DNA of 64,000 bases from JAZKHE01 sp040385525 (lineage in GTDB: Bacteria > Bacteroidota > Bacteroidia > UBA4408). The stretch spans positions 1-64,000 of the forward strand of contig JAZKHE010000007.1 in NCBI GenBank assembly GCA_040385525.1. The letters are read 5' to 3'. Of this stretch, positions 17,240 to 25,812 are shown piece by piece. The notes below the pieces were generated by a model. It was given only the letters and a program-made list of their open reading frames with translations. It was not told where the DNA came from and searched no databases. The stretch's first letter is position 1. Each line of letters begins with the position of its first letter. A program made the translations under genes and the position numbers.

Positions 17240-20200
17240 TTATCGAATTAGTGTGATATTACCGCTAATTGAGATTAATTTGTTTTTAACATCTCTGCCT
17301 TCAAAAATAAAAGCGTAAACATCTTGTTTTGCAAGTGCACCTTTGTAAGTACCGTCCCAGCCAATTTCCGCATCTGTCCACTGATACACTAAAGCTCCCC
17401 AACGATTAAATATTTTCATAGAATAGTTTACAACTCCATAGGTAACAACTTTATACACATCGTTTAATCCACTTTGATTGGGCGTAAAACAATTGGGCAA
17501 ATAAACACTGCTATCGTAATCAACAAAAACTTTAACTGAATCTGTAGATATACAACCTAAATAATTAGCAGAAGTTGCATAAAAAACTTTTGCAGAATCG
17601 GCAATGTAAATAGGCGAAAGACAGTTTTTACAACTTAACTTATCGCTAGGATACCATTCGATAAGCGAATCTGTTTGTGCATTTAATTGAACTTCTTCGC
17701 CGGCTCTCACAAAAAAATCGTCGCCTAATTCAATATTAGATTGCGCAGCTACTGTAACATTTAATGTATCGTAATCAACGCAATTTTCAACCATACCTGT
17801 TACAATATAATCAATTGAAGTTTTTGGAATTGAAATTACTGAACTTCCTGTGGTGTTTTTTAAATAAGTAACAGGCGCCCAAGTATATGAAGTTGCTCCT
17901 ATAGCGCTTAATTTAACTGGTAAATCTGCACAAACTAAAGTATCTGAAAAAGCTGTTATGTTTACTCTAGGCATCTCAATTACCTCTACAAAATCAGTTG
18001 CTTTACAACCATTAAAATCAATTGTAGCAACACTATATTTTCCTTTTTTATTTGTCGGAAAATATCTTTCTACACTTCCATTGTTCCACAAATAACTTTG
18101 TAAATCAGCTCCTGCATCTAAAACTACGCTACTATCAGCACATAATTTAACTAATCCGCTTGGTGTAATTTTATTTGAATTTCTATTTACTGTAATTAAA
18201 ACATCATCGTTAACAACGCACAAATTATCTGACATGGAAAGAGAAAAAACAGTTGATGTTGTAGGTATAAGTTTAACAACACTTGATGTTGCTGATGGTT
18301 TAACCAAATTAGCGGGACTCCAACTATAAAAAAACACATTAGGATTGGTAACATCAAAAGAAACTGTATCGCCTAAACATATTGATTTATCTAACATTGG
18401 CGTAATTACAAACGGATTTTTAACAGTAACAGTTGCTATATCTGTAACTTTACAATATCCATCAAACAATTCTACTTTATAAGTAGTTAAAGTAGTAGGC
18501 GATACGGTTACAATTGCAACATTATTGCTAGGTAAAACTAAATTAGATGGTTGCCAATTATAACTAATTGCATTATTGTTTGTAGCATTTAGCGAAACTG
18601 AATTGCCTCTACAAATATTTTTAACACCAATTGGATTTATGCTAAATGGGCTTCCAACTGTAACTGTTGCAACATCTGTTATTGTACAAACGCCATCAAA
18701 AATGGTTACAGAAAATGTTGAATTTATATTTGGCGCAACTCTTACTAAAGATTGTGTGTGGTTTGGTGCTACTGCATTTTGTGGCAACCAAGAGTATGAA
18801 AGTGCATTTATATTTGTTACATCTAAACTTACACTATCACCTATACAAATCTTTTTTTCTCCTATTGGATTTATTTGAATTGGGTTAAAAACGGTAACTG
18901 TTGAAACATCGCTAACCTTACAAATACCATCAGAGACAATAACTAAATAAGTAGTTGAAATTGTTGGAGAAACTATAATTGTTGAATTAGTTTCAAATGG
19001 AGTTTGACTATTATTTTTAAACCATTTGTAACTAGTTGCAGGCGGATAATCTACTGATAAAGTTGTAGTTGTACCCGTGCAAATTATTCTATCTTCAACA
19101 GGAGTGTAGGTAAATGGCTCGGTAACAGTAACGGTAAAAACATCGGTAACAGCACAAACTCCATCAAAAATTTTAACAGAAAATGTTGTAGTAAGTTGTG
19201 GTGCAACTTTTACAATTGCTAAATCATTACTCGGAAAAACATCTGTTTCTGGAAGCCAAGTATAAGTTAAAGCATCAGTATAAGTTGCGTCTAATTCTAT
19301 AGTATCGCCTTTACATATTGTTTTTTGTTTTACTGAAGTTGTTGTAAATGGAGCGTTTACATATATTTTTTTTATGATAGTATCTCTTTCGTTACAAGAA
19401 TGTGGATTAAAAGCAATCAATTTAACATCGTACACACCAGGGTCTTCAAAAGTATGAGATGGAGATACTTCATGAGACCCCTCCCCATCTCCAAAATCCC
19501 ATTCTAAGGTTTCGTAACCAAAACTTCTATTGTCGAAATTAACTAGATAAGGCGCGCAACCTAGCGTATCACTTACAAAATCGTAATTAGCTAATGTTTC
19601 TGTTAAGTCGAATCTAAACTTTATCATTCCATAATTACAATTTGAACTATTGTTTGTATTTGAAACCACTCCAGGTGTTGTTGGCATATCACTAAATCCA
19701 CCACAACCACCACAAACAGCTTGATACGCAATACCATTTTTATCGAACCTACACGTTCCACCATCTACATGCTCTTTACTTGAAACTCCGCCAAAAAAAC
19801 TTGCATAAGCCAAAGCATCAGCATTTTTTCTTAAAACAAAAAAATACAAATCATCGCTATTGGTAGTCGCTTTATGAGCATCAGGCGTTACTGGCAAACC
19901 AATTGTGGTACTCCACGAGTTATTTGCGCCTCCTAACGTTCCGCCCCACCCCGCACAATACACATTCTCACATCTATCCACTAAAAAAGCAGTTGGAGAA
20001 ATATTCGGTAAACTATTTCCTTTTCCAAAAACGGTAGAATAAATAGTTGTGTTTAAATTTAAATTGAGTTTATGTATAAATTGCCCGCTGTTTGGATTAT
20101 TGTAAACATTAGCAGAAACAGGATATGCTCCATCAGTTTGACCATAAACATAAACATCATTATCGCCATCTATTTGAACAAAATAAATTTGATCGTATTT

Positions 20201-21811
20201 GTTTGTACCAATATAAGTTGAACTTAAAATTGTGCTTCCGTTTGCACTAATTCTATATATAAAACCATCAGCTCTACCACCACCAAAAGTATTTTGAAGT
20301 GCTCCAATTGTTATGGCTAAATTTGTGCTTTGTGTTCCTCCTGCCACTATAATTTCGCCAGACGGAGCAATGCAAATACCATAGGCTGCATCGTTAGAAT
20401 TACCACCTAAATAAGAACTAAAACCTAAAATAGAAAGCGAATTGTTGAGTTTAAAAACACATCCTTCTTGAAACAAACTTGGTGTTTGCTGAAAACTACC
20501 CGATGTTACAGGAAAATTGATTGATGTTGTACATGATGCTATGTAAACATTTCCTTGTGCGTCGCAAACTATTTCACCACGAGCATCATCCGAATAATTG
20601 TATTTTAAATTAGCCAATTGCAAAAAATCAGAAGAGTGATTTACAGCATCATCACTTGTTCCTCCAACATAAGTTGATGCTGACAATTGTGTTCCTGATT
20701 CATTAAATTTAGAAATTATAATATCATACATTCCGTTGTAACTAACATCGAAAGCGCCAGTTGTAACAGGATAATCAGCAGAAGATGTTCTTCCAAAAAC
20801 AAATAATTGATTATTATCATCTACAACCAAACTATGAGGTTGATCGTTACTTGTGCCTCCCAAATATGTTGAATAAAGTAATGAATTTCCACCAGCACTA
20901 AATTTTGAAATTGCAATATCTGATACTCCAGAAAACGATGTTTGAAAAGCACCAATTGTAATAGGATAACCAGTAAAAAAAGCAATGCCGCCCGCGTAAG
21001 CATTACCAGCATTATCATAAGTAGCGCTAAAACCCCAATTATCAGCAGTAGAACCTGTAAACGATGCAAAAATTAAAGTAGGATCAATTATTACTTCGTA
21101 ATTTTTATTGTAACCATCTGGAAACTCAAACGACAATGTGTTTGCATTTAATTTGTAATTACAAGCTACAATTTGCATTTGTCCATCAATCAATTGATAC
21201 GCAAAAGGTTTTGTTTCTTTAATAATACCAACACTTGTATAAATTAATAATTCATCATTCACAATTTCTAACTTATCAAAACCACTGTACTTTAATTTTA
21301 TTTGAGAAACATCTGCAGAAGGTTTTATTGTGTAATCGTATTTTAATTTATTATCTGTGCTATAGCAATGCAAATCTATACCAGCATAAAGTTCTTTATA
21401 ATAAATATCGTTATACGCATAAGCCTCGCTCGCCCACTGTGACGAATTTTTTCCAATATAAAAATTGTAATATTCTTTCGATTTATTTTCTGAACTAATC
21501 TTTACATTTTGGTTTGCTCCAATAAAATTAATTCTTACAGAATGTAGCTTGTAACTAGCATCATCTTTTACATTAGCGGTATCATGATTATGTAATATAT
21601 TACCAATTTTTGGTTCAAAAAAAGTGTAGGTAAACGAATTGCTTTCTAAATACACTTCACCAAAATTGAATCGAGCCCTATAATTTACTTGCTTTGGCCA
21701 CTGATTTTTATTTTCGATAAACTTTATTGTAGTTTCTTTTGTTGAATTAGCAAACAATCCGCTAGTAAAAGCAAACTGAAATAATACAACGAATAAAACT
21801 TTAAATTTCAC
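17240..21811 (-). CDS. Giant secreted Ig-like repeat protein with T9SS type B C-terminus
   Basis: A 1523-residue cell-surface protein with a signal peptide (1-21). The N-terminal about 700 residues read as beta-propeller/SBBP-like repeats (TYDNAGNAYAGGIA, VYIASCTTSINFPVT, STYIGTNKYDQIYFV). A PKD domain follows (LEWDFGDGEGSHEVSPSHTF). Next come five Ig-like modules of about 80 residues, each with a Cys in IC-x-G-D/N and another in DGxC. It ends with a gliding-motility-associated CHU_C domain (NCFTPNQSGLNDVYK, FNRWGALVYQW). It is likely an adhesin or surface fibre. The M1 peptidase is downstream. Confidence 0.92.
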   Translation of the reverse strand: MKFKVLFVVLFQFAFTSGLFANSTKETTIKFIENKNQWPKQVNYRARFNFGEVYLESNSFTYTFFEPKIGNILHNHDTANVKDDASYKLHSVRINFIGANQNVKISSENKSKEYYNFYIGKNSSQWASEAYAYNDIYYKELYAGIDLHCYSTDNKLKYDYTIKPSADVSQIKLKYSGFDKLEIVNDELLIYTSVGIIKETKPFAYQLIDGQMQIVACNYKLNANTLSFEFPDGYNKNYEVIIDPTLIFASFTGSTADNWGFSATYDNAGNAYAGGIAFFTGYPITIGAFQTSFSGVSDIAISKFSAGGNSLLYSTYLGGTSNDQPHSLVVDDNNQLFVFGRTSSADYPVTTGAFDVSYNGMYDIIISKFNESGTQLSASTYVGGTSDDAVNHSSDFLQLANLKYNYSDDARGEIVCDAQGNVYIASCTTSINFPVTSGSFQQTPSLFQEGCVFKLNNSLSILGFSSYLGGNSNDAAYGICIAPSGEIIVAGGTQSTNLAITIGALQNTFGGGRADGFIYRISANGSTILSSTYIGTNKYDQIYFVQIDGDNDVYVYGQTDGAYPVSANVYNNPNSGQFIHKLNLNLNTTIYSTVFGKGNSLPNISPTAFLVDRCENVYCAGWGGTLGGANNSWSTTIGLPVTPDAHKATTNSDDLYFFVLRKNADALAYASFFGGVSSKEHVDGGTCRFDKNGIAYQAVCGGCGGFSDMPTTPGVVSNTNNSSNCNYGMIKFRFDLTETLANYDFVSDTLGCAPYLVNFDNRSFGYETLEWDFGDGEGSHEVSPSHTFEDPGVYDVKLIAFNPHSCNERDTIIKKIYVNAPFTTTSVKQKTICKGDTIELDATYTDALTYTWLPETDVFPSNDLAIVKVAPQLTTTFSVKIFDGVCAVTDVFTVTVTEPFTYTPVEDRIICTGTTTTLSVDYPPATSYKWFKNNSQTPFETNSTIIVSPTISTTYLVIVSDGICKVSDVSTVTVFNPIQINPIGEKKICIGDSVSLDVTNINALSYSWLPQNAVAPNHTQSLVRVAPNINSTFSVTIFDGVCTITDVATVTVGSPFSINPIGVKNICRGNSVSLNATNNNAISYNWQPSNLVLPSNNVAIVTVSPTTLTTYKVELFDGYCKVTDIATVTVKNPFVITPMLDKSICLGDTVSFDVTNPNVFFYSWSPANLVKPSATSSVVKLIPTTSTVFSLSMSDNLCVVNDDVLITVNRNSNKITPSGLVKLCADSSVVLDAGADLQSYLWNNGSVERYFPTNKKGKYSVATIDFNGCKATDFVEVIEMPRVNITAFSDTLVCADLPVKLSAIGATSYTWAPVTYLKNTTGSSVISIPKTSIDYIVTGMVENCVDYDTLNVTVAAQSNIELGDDFFVRAGEEVQLNAQTDSLIEWYPSDKLSCKNCLSPIYIADSAKVFYATSANYLGCISTDSVKVFVDYDSSVYLPNCFTPNQSGLNDVYKVVTYGVVNYSMKIFNRWGALVYQWTDAEIGWDGTYKGALAKQDVYAFIFEGRDVKNKLISISGNITLIR
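18180..19350 (-). repeat. Five tandem about-80-residue Ig-like modules within the giant protein
   Basis: Each module carries a Cys-containing opening (ICKGD, ICTGT, ICIGD, ICRGN, ICLGD), a W in YTWLP/YSWLP-like sequence, a second Cys in DGVC/DGIC/DGYC and a closing TVTV strand. Divergence between copies is high, so the expansion is old. Confidence 0.75.
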
Positions 21812-21862
21812 TTACCTAAGTTTTGATTACACTAAAATAACAAAAAATTAGCTATAATGATT

Positions 21863-21870
21863 TAACTTTG
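21863..21870 (+). promoter_or_regulatory. Bacteroidota -7 promoter box for the UbiD-family gene
   Basis: TAACTTTG matches TAnnTTTG and lies 17 bases before the ATG. No clear -33 TTG is seen at the usual spacing. Confidence 0.4.
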
Positions 21871-21887
21871 ACAACATAAATATTAAT

Positions 21888-23735
21888 ATGGGCTACAAAA
21901 GTTTAGAAGATTGCATAAATGATTTAGAAAAAAATGGTCATTTAATACGAATTAAAGAAGAAGTTGACCCTAATTTAGAGATGGCTGCGATACATTTACG
22001 CGTGTTTGAAGCCAATGGTCCTGCCCTATTGTTCGAAAATGTGAAAGGCTCAAAATTTAGAGCTGTTTCTAACTTATTTGGCACTTTAGAACGTAGTAAA
22101 TTTATGTTTAGAGACCAATTAAATTTGGTTAAAAAAATGGTTGATCTAAAAGGCGATCCTATAAAAGCAATTAAAAATCCTTTTAAATACGCCAAAGTAG
22201 CTTGGGCAGCCACAAATGCTTTGCCCAAAAAAGTAAGTTTTAGCAAACCCGTAATGCAAAATCAATGTTTAATTGCCGATTTACCGCAAATAAAACATTG
22301 GCCAATGGATGGTGGCGCCTTTGTTACCCTGCCCATTGTTTACACCGAAGATATTGATAAACCAGGCGTAATGAATTCCAATATTGGGATGTATAGAATT
22401 CAGTTAAGCGGAAACGATTATGAATTAAATAAAGAAATTGGTTTACATTACCAACTTCACCGAGGTATTGGAGTGCATCAAACAAAAAGTAATGCCAAAA
22501 ATTTACCATTAAAAGTGAGCATTTTTGTTGGCGGACCCCCTTCGCATACGCTCGGAGCGGTAATGCCATTACCCGAAGGTTTATCGGAGCTAACATTTGC
22601 TGGTGCGCTAGAAGGCAGACGATTTAGATATTGTTATGATGAAGATGGTTTTGCAATTTCTACCGATGCTGATTTTGTAATTACTGGCGAAGTTTATCCC
22701 AACGAAAACAAGCCAGAAGGACCATTTGGCGACCATTTGGGATATTATAGTTTAAAACACGATTTCCCTATGATGCGCGTTAAAAAAGTGTATCACAAAA
22801 AAAATGCAATTTGGCCATTTACAGTTGTTGGTCGTCCACCACAAGAAGACACACAATTTGGTGCCTTAATACATGACATTACAGGTGCAGCAATTCCGCA
22901 AGAAATACCCGGATTAAAAGAAGTAAACGCTGTAGATGCTGCGGGAGTTCATCCACTTTTGTTAGCCATAGGTAGCGAACGTTATACGCCGTATATTAAT
23001 GAACGCAAACCGCAAGAAATTTTAACTATTGCGAATCATATTTTTGGAACAGGACAAATGAGTTTGGCTAAATACCTGTTTATAGTAGCTAACGAAGACA
23101 ATCCTAAATTAAATATTTACAACTACGTTGATTATTTTACGCATGTATTAGAGCGTGCCGATTGGCAAAACGATTTGCATTTTTACACCAAAACAAGTAT
23201 TGATACACTAGATTATAGCGGAACAGGATTAAACTCAGGATCTAAAGTTGCGATTGCAGTTGCAGGAAATAAAAAAAGAGAATTGTGTACACAAATTCCT
23301 GCTGATTTTAATTTGCCCGATGGTTTTGTAAATGCGCAATTAGTTATGCCTGGCTTAATTGCCGTGCAAGCTCCAAAATATGTAAACGAAGAAGATTGCA
23401 AAACGCAGGTGCAAAAATTCACTTCGCATTTTGAAAACAAAAGTTTAGAATTTTTAAAAAATGTAGCGCTAATTTTGTTGGTTGATGATAGCGAATTTAC
23501 TGCTAAAACAATAAATAACTTTTTGTGGGTAACATTTACACGAAGCAACCCAAGTCATGATATTTATGGAGTGTTTAGCACAACAGAAAACAAACATTGG
23601 GGCTGCAAAAGTGCTTTAATTATTGATGCCAGAATAAAACCACATCATGCGCCACCGCTAATTAAAGATGAAGCAATAGAAAAACGTGTAGATAAATTAG
23701 GCGAAAAAGGCGGAAGTTTGTTTGGGATAATTTAA
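21888..23735 (+). CDS. UbiD family (prenyl-FMN-dependent) decarboxylase
   Basis: A 615-residue UbiD-family enzyme. The N-terminal family block is DLEKNGHLIRIKEEVDPNLE and GPALLFENVKGS. The central catalytic region has GEVYPNENKPEGPFGDHLGYYS and PFTVVGRPPQEDTQFG, containing the conserved Arg/Glu residues of this fold. Family members reversibly decarboxylate aromatic or unsaturated acids using prenylated FMN made by a UbiX protein, which is not in the window. The substrate could be a quinone precursor or something else; the symbol ubiD is withheld for that reason. It has its own promoter and no operon partner. Confidence 0.88.
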   Translation: MGYKSLEDCINDLEKNGHLIRIKEEVDPNLEMAAIHLRVFEANGPALLFENVKGSKFRAVSNLFGTLERSKFMFRDQLNLVKKMVDLKGDPIKAIKNPFKYAKVAWAATNALPKKVSFSKPVMQNQCLIADLPQIKHWPMDGGAFVTLPIVYTEDIDKPGVMNSNIGMYRIQLSGNDYELNKEIGLHYQLHRGIGVHQTKSNAKNLPLKVSIFVGGPPSHTLGAVMPLPEGLSELTFAGALEGRRFRYCYDEDGFAISTDADFVITGEVYPNENKPEGPFGDHLGYYSLKHDFPMMRVKKVYHKKNAIWPFTVVGRPPQEDTQFGALIHDITGAAIPQEIPGLKEVNAVDAAGVHPLLLAIGSERYTPYINERKPQEILTIANHIFGTGQMSLAKYLFIVANEDNPKLNIYNYVDYFTHVLERADWQNDLHFYTKTSIDTLDYSGTGLNSGSKVAIAVAGNKKRELCTQIPADFNLPDGFVNAQLVMPGLIAVQAPKYVNEEDCKTQVQKFTSHFENKSLEFLKNVALILLVDDSEFTAKTINNFLWVTFTRSNPSHDIYGVFSTTENKHWGCKSALIIDARIKPHHAPPLIKDEAIEKRVDKLGEKGGSLFGII

Positions 23736-23818
23736 TATTCAAGCTCAATTGCTAGATTTAAATTATTTTGCTTTTAGTTCAAAATTTATTAAGTTTACTT
23801 AAATCAAGTTTTGAAACT

Positions 23819-24007
23819 ATGAAGTATTTATTGTTATTACTAAGCGTTTTAAGTTTAGCATCTTGTAAAAAAAGCTATAAATGTTCGGCTACAGCCAACA
23901 ACGAAACCGTTATTCTCGAATGTAAAAACTGTAGCAAAGCAGATGTTGATGCTTATCAAAAAGAAATTGAAACGGCAGGTTATACCGATGTAACTTGCGA
24001 AAATTAA
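23819..24007 (+). CDS. Small Cys-rich lipoprotein
   Basis: A 62-residue lipoprotein, if started at MKYLLLLLSVLSLASCKK; an upstream in-frame TTG-type start would put a spacer before the signal and is unlikely. The lipobox LASC places the lipidated Cys at 16. The mature part contains four further Cys (YKCSA, LECKNC, VTCEN), which could form two disulfides or bind metal. The imelysin-like lipoprotein follows 19 bases downstream on the same strand. Function unknown. Confidence 0.65.
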   Translation: MKYLLLLLSVLSLASCKKSYKCSATANNETVILECKNCSKADVDAYQKEIETAGYTDVTCEN

Positions 24008-24026
24008 TTCTTAAAAAACTACTCCA

Positions 24027-25133
24027 ATGAAATCAACTACTCAAACTATTTTTTGTTTTCTGTTTGCAATATCATTACTTAATTCATCTTGTAAAAAAGC
24101 AGAAAAAGATGAAATTCCAGTTGTATTCGATAGAAGTAAATTGCTAAGCAACTACTCCGAAAATATTATTATACCGAGTTTATTTTCGTTTAAAAACGAA
24201 GTGAATGCCTTTAACACAACTCTTAAAATATTTTCTAAAGACCCCACTTTAATTACATTAATAGATGCACGAAATTCGTGGAAAACTTGTTATAAATCGT
24301 ATTTTAAGTGCGCCTATTTTGATTTTGGACCAGCAGTAAACAGCGCAGGAAATATGCAACAAAACATTGTTTTTTTTCCTGTAAACGAAAGTCTTTTAGA
24401 AACTAAAATAGTAGCGCAAGCTGTAAGCGAAATAACAACAACTAAAGAAATTAAAGGACTAAATGCAATTGCCTATTTACTTTTTGGAGATAATAAAACC
24501 GATCAAGAAATTATAAATAATTTTAATAGCGATGCTGATAGATTAAAAAGAATAGAATTTATTAATGCGCTTGGTGCTGATTTAGTGAGCTATACAGACA
24601 ATTTGTATACAACTTGGAATACGAGTTACAAAGAAGAATTTACTGCTGATTTGAGTTTAACAGCTAATAGCAGTATTAGCAATTTATTTAATGCTATTGC
24701 AAAAAGTGCAGGCATTATTAAAAACGAAAAATTAAGAATACCTGCAGCAATTGGTTCTACTCCAAATTATAAACTTGCAGAAGCGTATTATACCAATTTA
24801 AGTTCAACTTATTTTATTGAACATTTAAAAACAATAAATAATGCTTGGCATGGCAATAGTTCTGTAAACCCAACAAGTGGAATTGGCTTTGACGATTTTT
24901 TAATTGCTTTAGATGCTGAAGCTACAACAGCAACAGATATTTCGCAACAACTTACACTATGCACAACAAATTTAGCTGCTTACGAATCCGTTTTAACTAA
25001 AGATTTGTTTGTTATAAACAAACAAACATCACTTGAAACATCTGTAAACGAATTTAAAAAATTATCTACTTTAATTAAAACTGATGCCGCAACCCAATTA
25101 GGTATAGGCATTAACTTTACCGAAAACGAATAA
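24027..25133 (+). CDS. Imelysin family lipoprotein (M75-like)
   Basis: A 368-residue lipoprotein. The lipobox-like NSSC in the first 23 residues is followed by an imelysin domain. Family features are DARNSWKTCYKSYFKCAYFDFGPA near the start, GLNAIAYLLFG in the middle, and WNTSYKEEF. The domain is helical, and in other bacteria it is tied to iron or haem acquisition as a periplasmic or outer-membrane lipoprotein (IrpA/EfeO-like, M75). Peptidase activity is doubtful in this family. It probably forms an operon with the preceding 62-residue Cys-rich lipoprotein. Confidence 0.85.
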   Translation: MKSTTQTIFCFLFAISLLNSSCKKAEKDEIPVVFDRSKLLSNYSENIIIPSLFSFKNEVNAFNTTLKIFSKDPTLITLIDARNSWKTCYKSYFKCAYFDFGPAVNSAGNMQQNIVFFPVNESLLETKIVAQAVSEITTTKEIKGLNAIAYLLFGDNKTDQEIINNFNSDADRLKRIEFINALGADLVSYTDNLYTTWNTSYKEEFTADLSLTANSSISNLFNAIAKSAGIIKNEKLRIPAAIGSTPNYKLAEAYYTNLSSTYFIEHLKTINNAWHGNSSVNPTSGIGFDDFLIALDAEATTATDISQQLTLCTTNLAAYESVLTKDLFVINKQTSLETSVNEFKKLSTLIKTDAATQLGIGINFTENE

Positions 25134-25257
25134 AATTGTTATTAAAACCAAGCCTATTTCGTTCCGTATCAAGGTTTTTTTTTGTAGCTTAAATAAAGTA
25201 TAATAAACAACAAAATCTAATCTGGTTTTATACTTTCGAAAATGAAAATATTTTAAT

Positions 25258-25719
25258 CTACTTCCCTTTTCTAAAGGCAGACTCGTAGGTTTTTATCCAT
25301 TCGTCTACCGTTATTTTTTTCATTAATTCGGCAATTAAATCGTAGGGAATTTGGTCTATTTTTTTAAAGCGTACACAGCTTTTTCCCATGTCTAATTTTT
25401 GCTTGCTGTGTTTTGGATATTCGGCTACAAACCACTCTAACAATTTAGGATTTGCATAAATGCCCATGTGGTAAAATGCAATAAAGTTTTTTTGCGATGC
25501 ATAACCCACAAACGGCAATGGATCTTCGGGTTTGCAATGGTAACCATTTGGGTATATGCTATGCGGAACCGAAAAGCCAGGCATGCCATAACCAACTGTT
25601 TCAACAAAACCTTTTGGAATATTATCGGCAATTGTTTTTCTTAATTTTTTAATTGCGTCAACCCTTTCGGCAGGAATTTTTTTTAAATATTCCTCTAATG
25701 TTTTTGCTCTTTCTTCCAT
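25258..25719 (-). CDS. DUF1801 (YdhG-like) domain protein
   Basis: A 153-residue soluble protein of the DUF1801 fold. Typical features are the N-terminal helix LKKIPAERVDAIKKLRKTI, the strand ETVGYGMPGFSVP, then PFVGYASQKNFIAFYHMG and GKSCVRFKKIDQIPYDLI. The biochemical role of the family is not established. It lies downstream of the S46 peptidase gene on the same strand, separated from it by a 7-bp-period array. Probably monocistronic or weakly co-transcribed. Confidence 0.88.
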   Translation of the reverse strand: MEERAKTLEEYLKKIPAERVDAIKKLRKTIADNIPKGFVETVGYGMPGFSVPHSIYPNGYHCKPEDPLPFVGYASQKNFIAFYHMGIYANPKLLEWFVAEYPKHSKQKLDMGKSCVRFKKIDQIPYDLIAELMKKITVDEWIKTYESAFRKGK

Positions 25720-25726
25720 TTCTTTT

Positions 25727-25808
25727 AGTAATTAGTGATTAGGCACTAGGCATTAGTTCGTTTAAGATTTAAAGTTCAAAATTAAAAAGAGTTAATTTAG
25801 AATTTAGT
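25727..25808. repeat. Heptad-period array between S46 peptidase and DUF1801 genes
   Basis: AGTAATT, AGTGATT, AGGCACT, AGGCATT, AGTTCGT, TTAAGAT, TTAAAGT and further units in 7-base register. It fills the intercistronic gap of about 90 bases. Confidence 0.7.
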
Positions 25809-25812
25809 TTTT

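Noticed and set aside
18180..19350. Repeats in the giant gene considered as a CRISPR-like array
   Set aside because: They are about 240 bases, diverged, in frame and inside a coding sequence.
23213..23548. 111-codon antisense frame inside the UbiD-family gene
   Set aside because: Shadow of the conserved decarboxylase; no independent signal.
23768..23818. Upstream extension of the small Cys-rich lipoprotein
   Set aside because: It would put 17 residues before a clean lipoprotein signal peptide.
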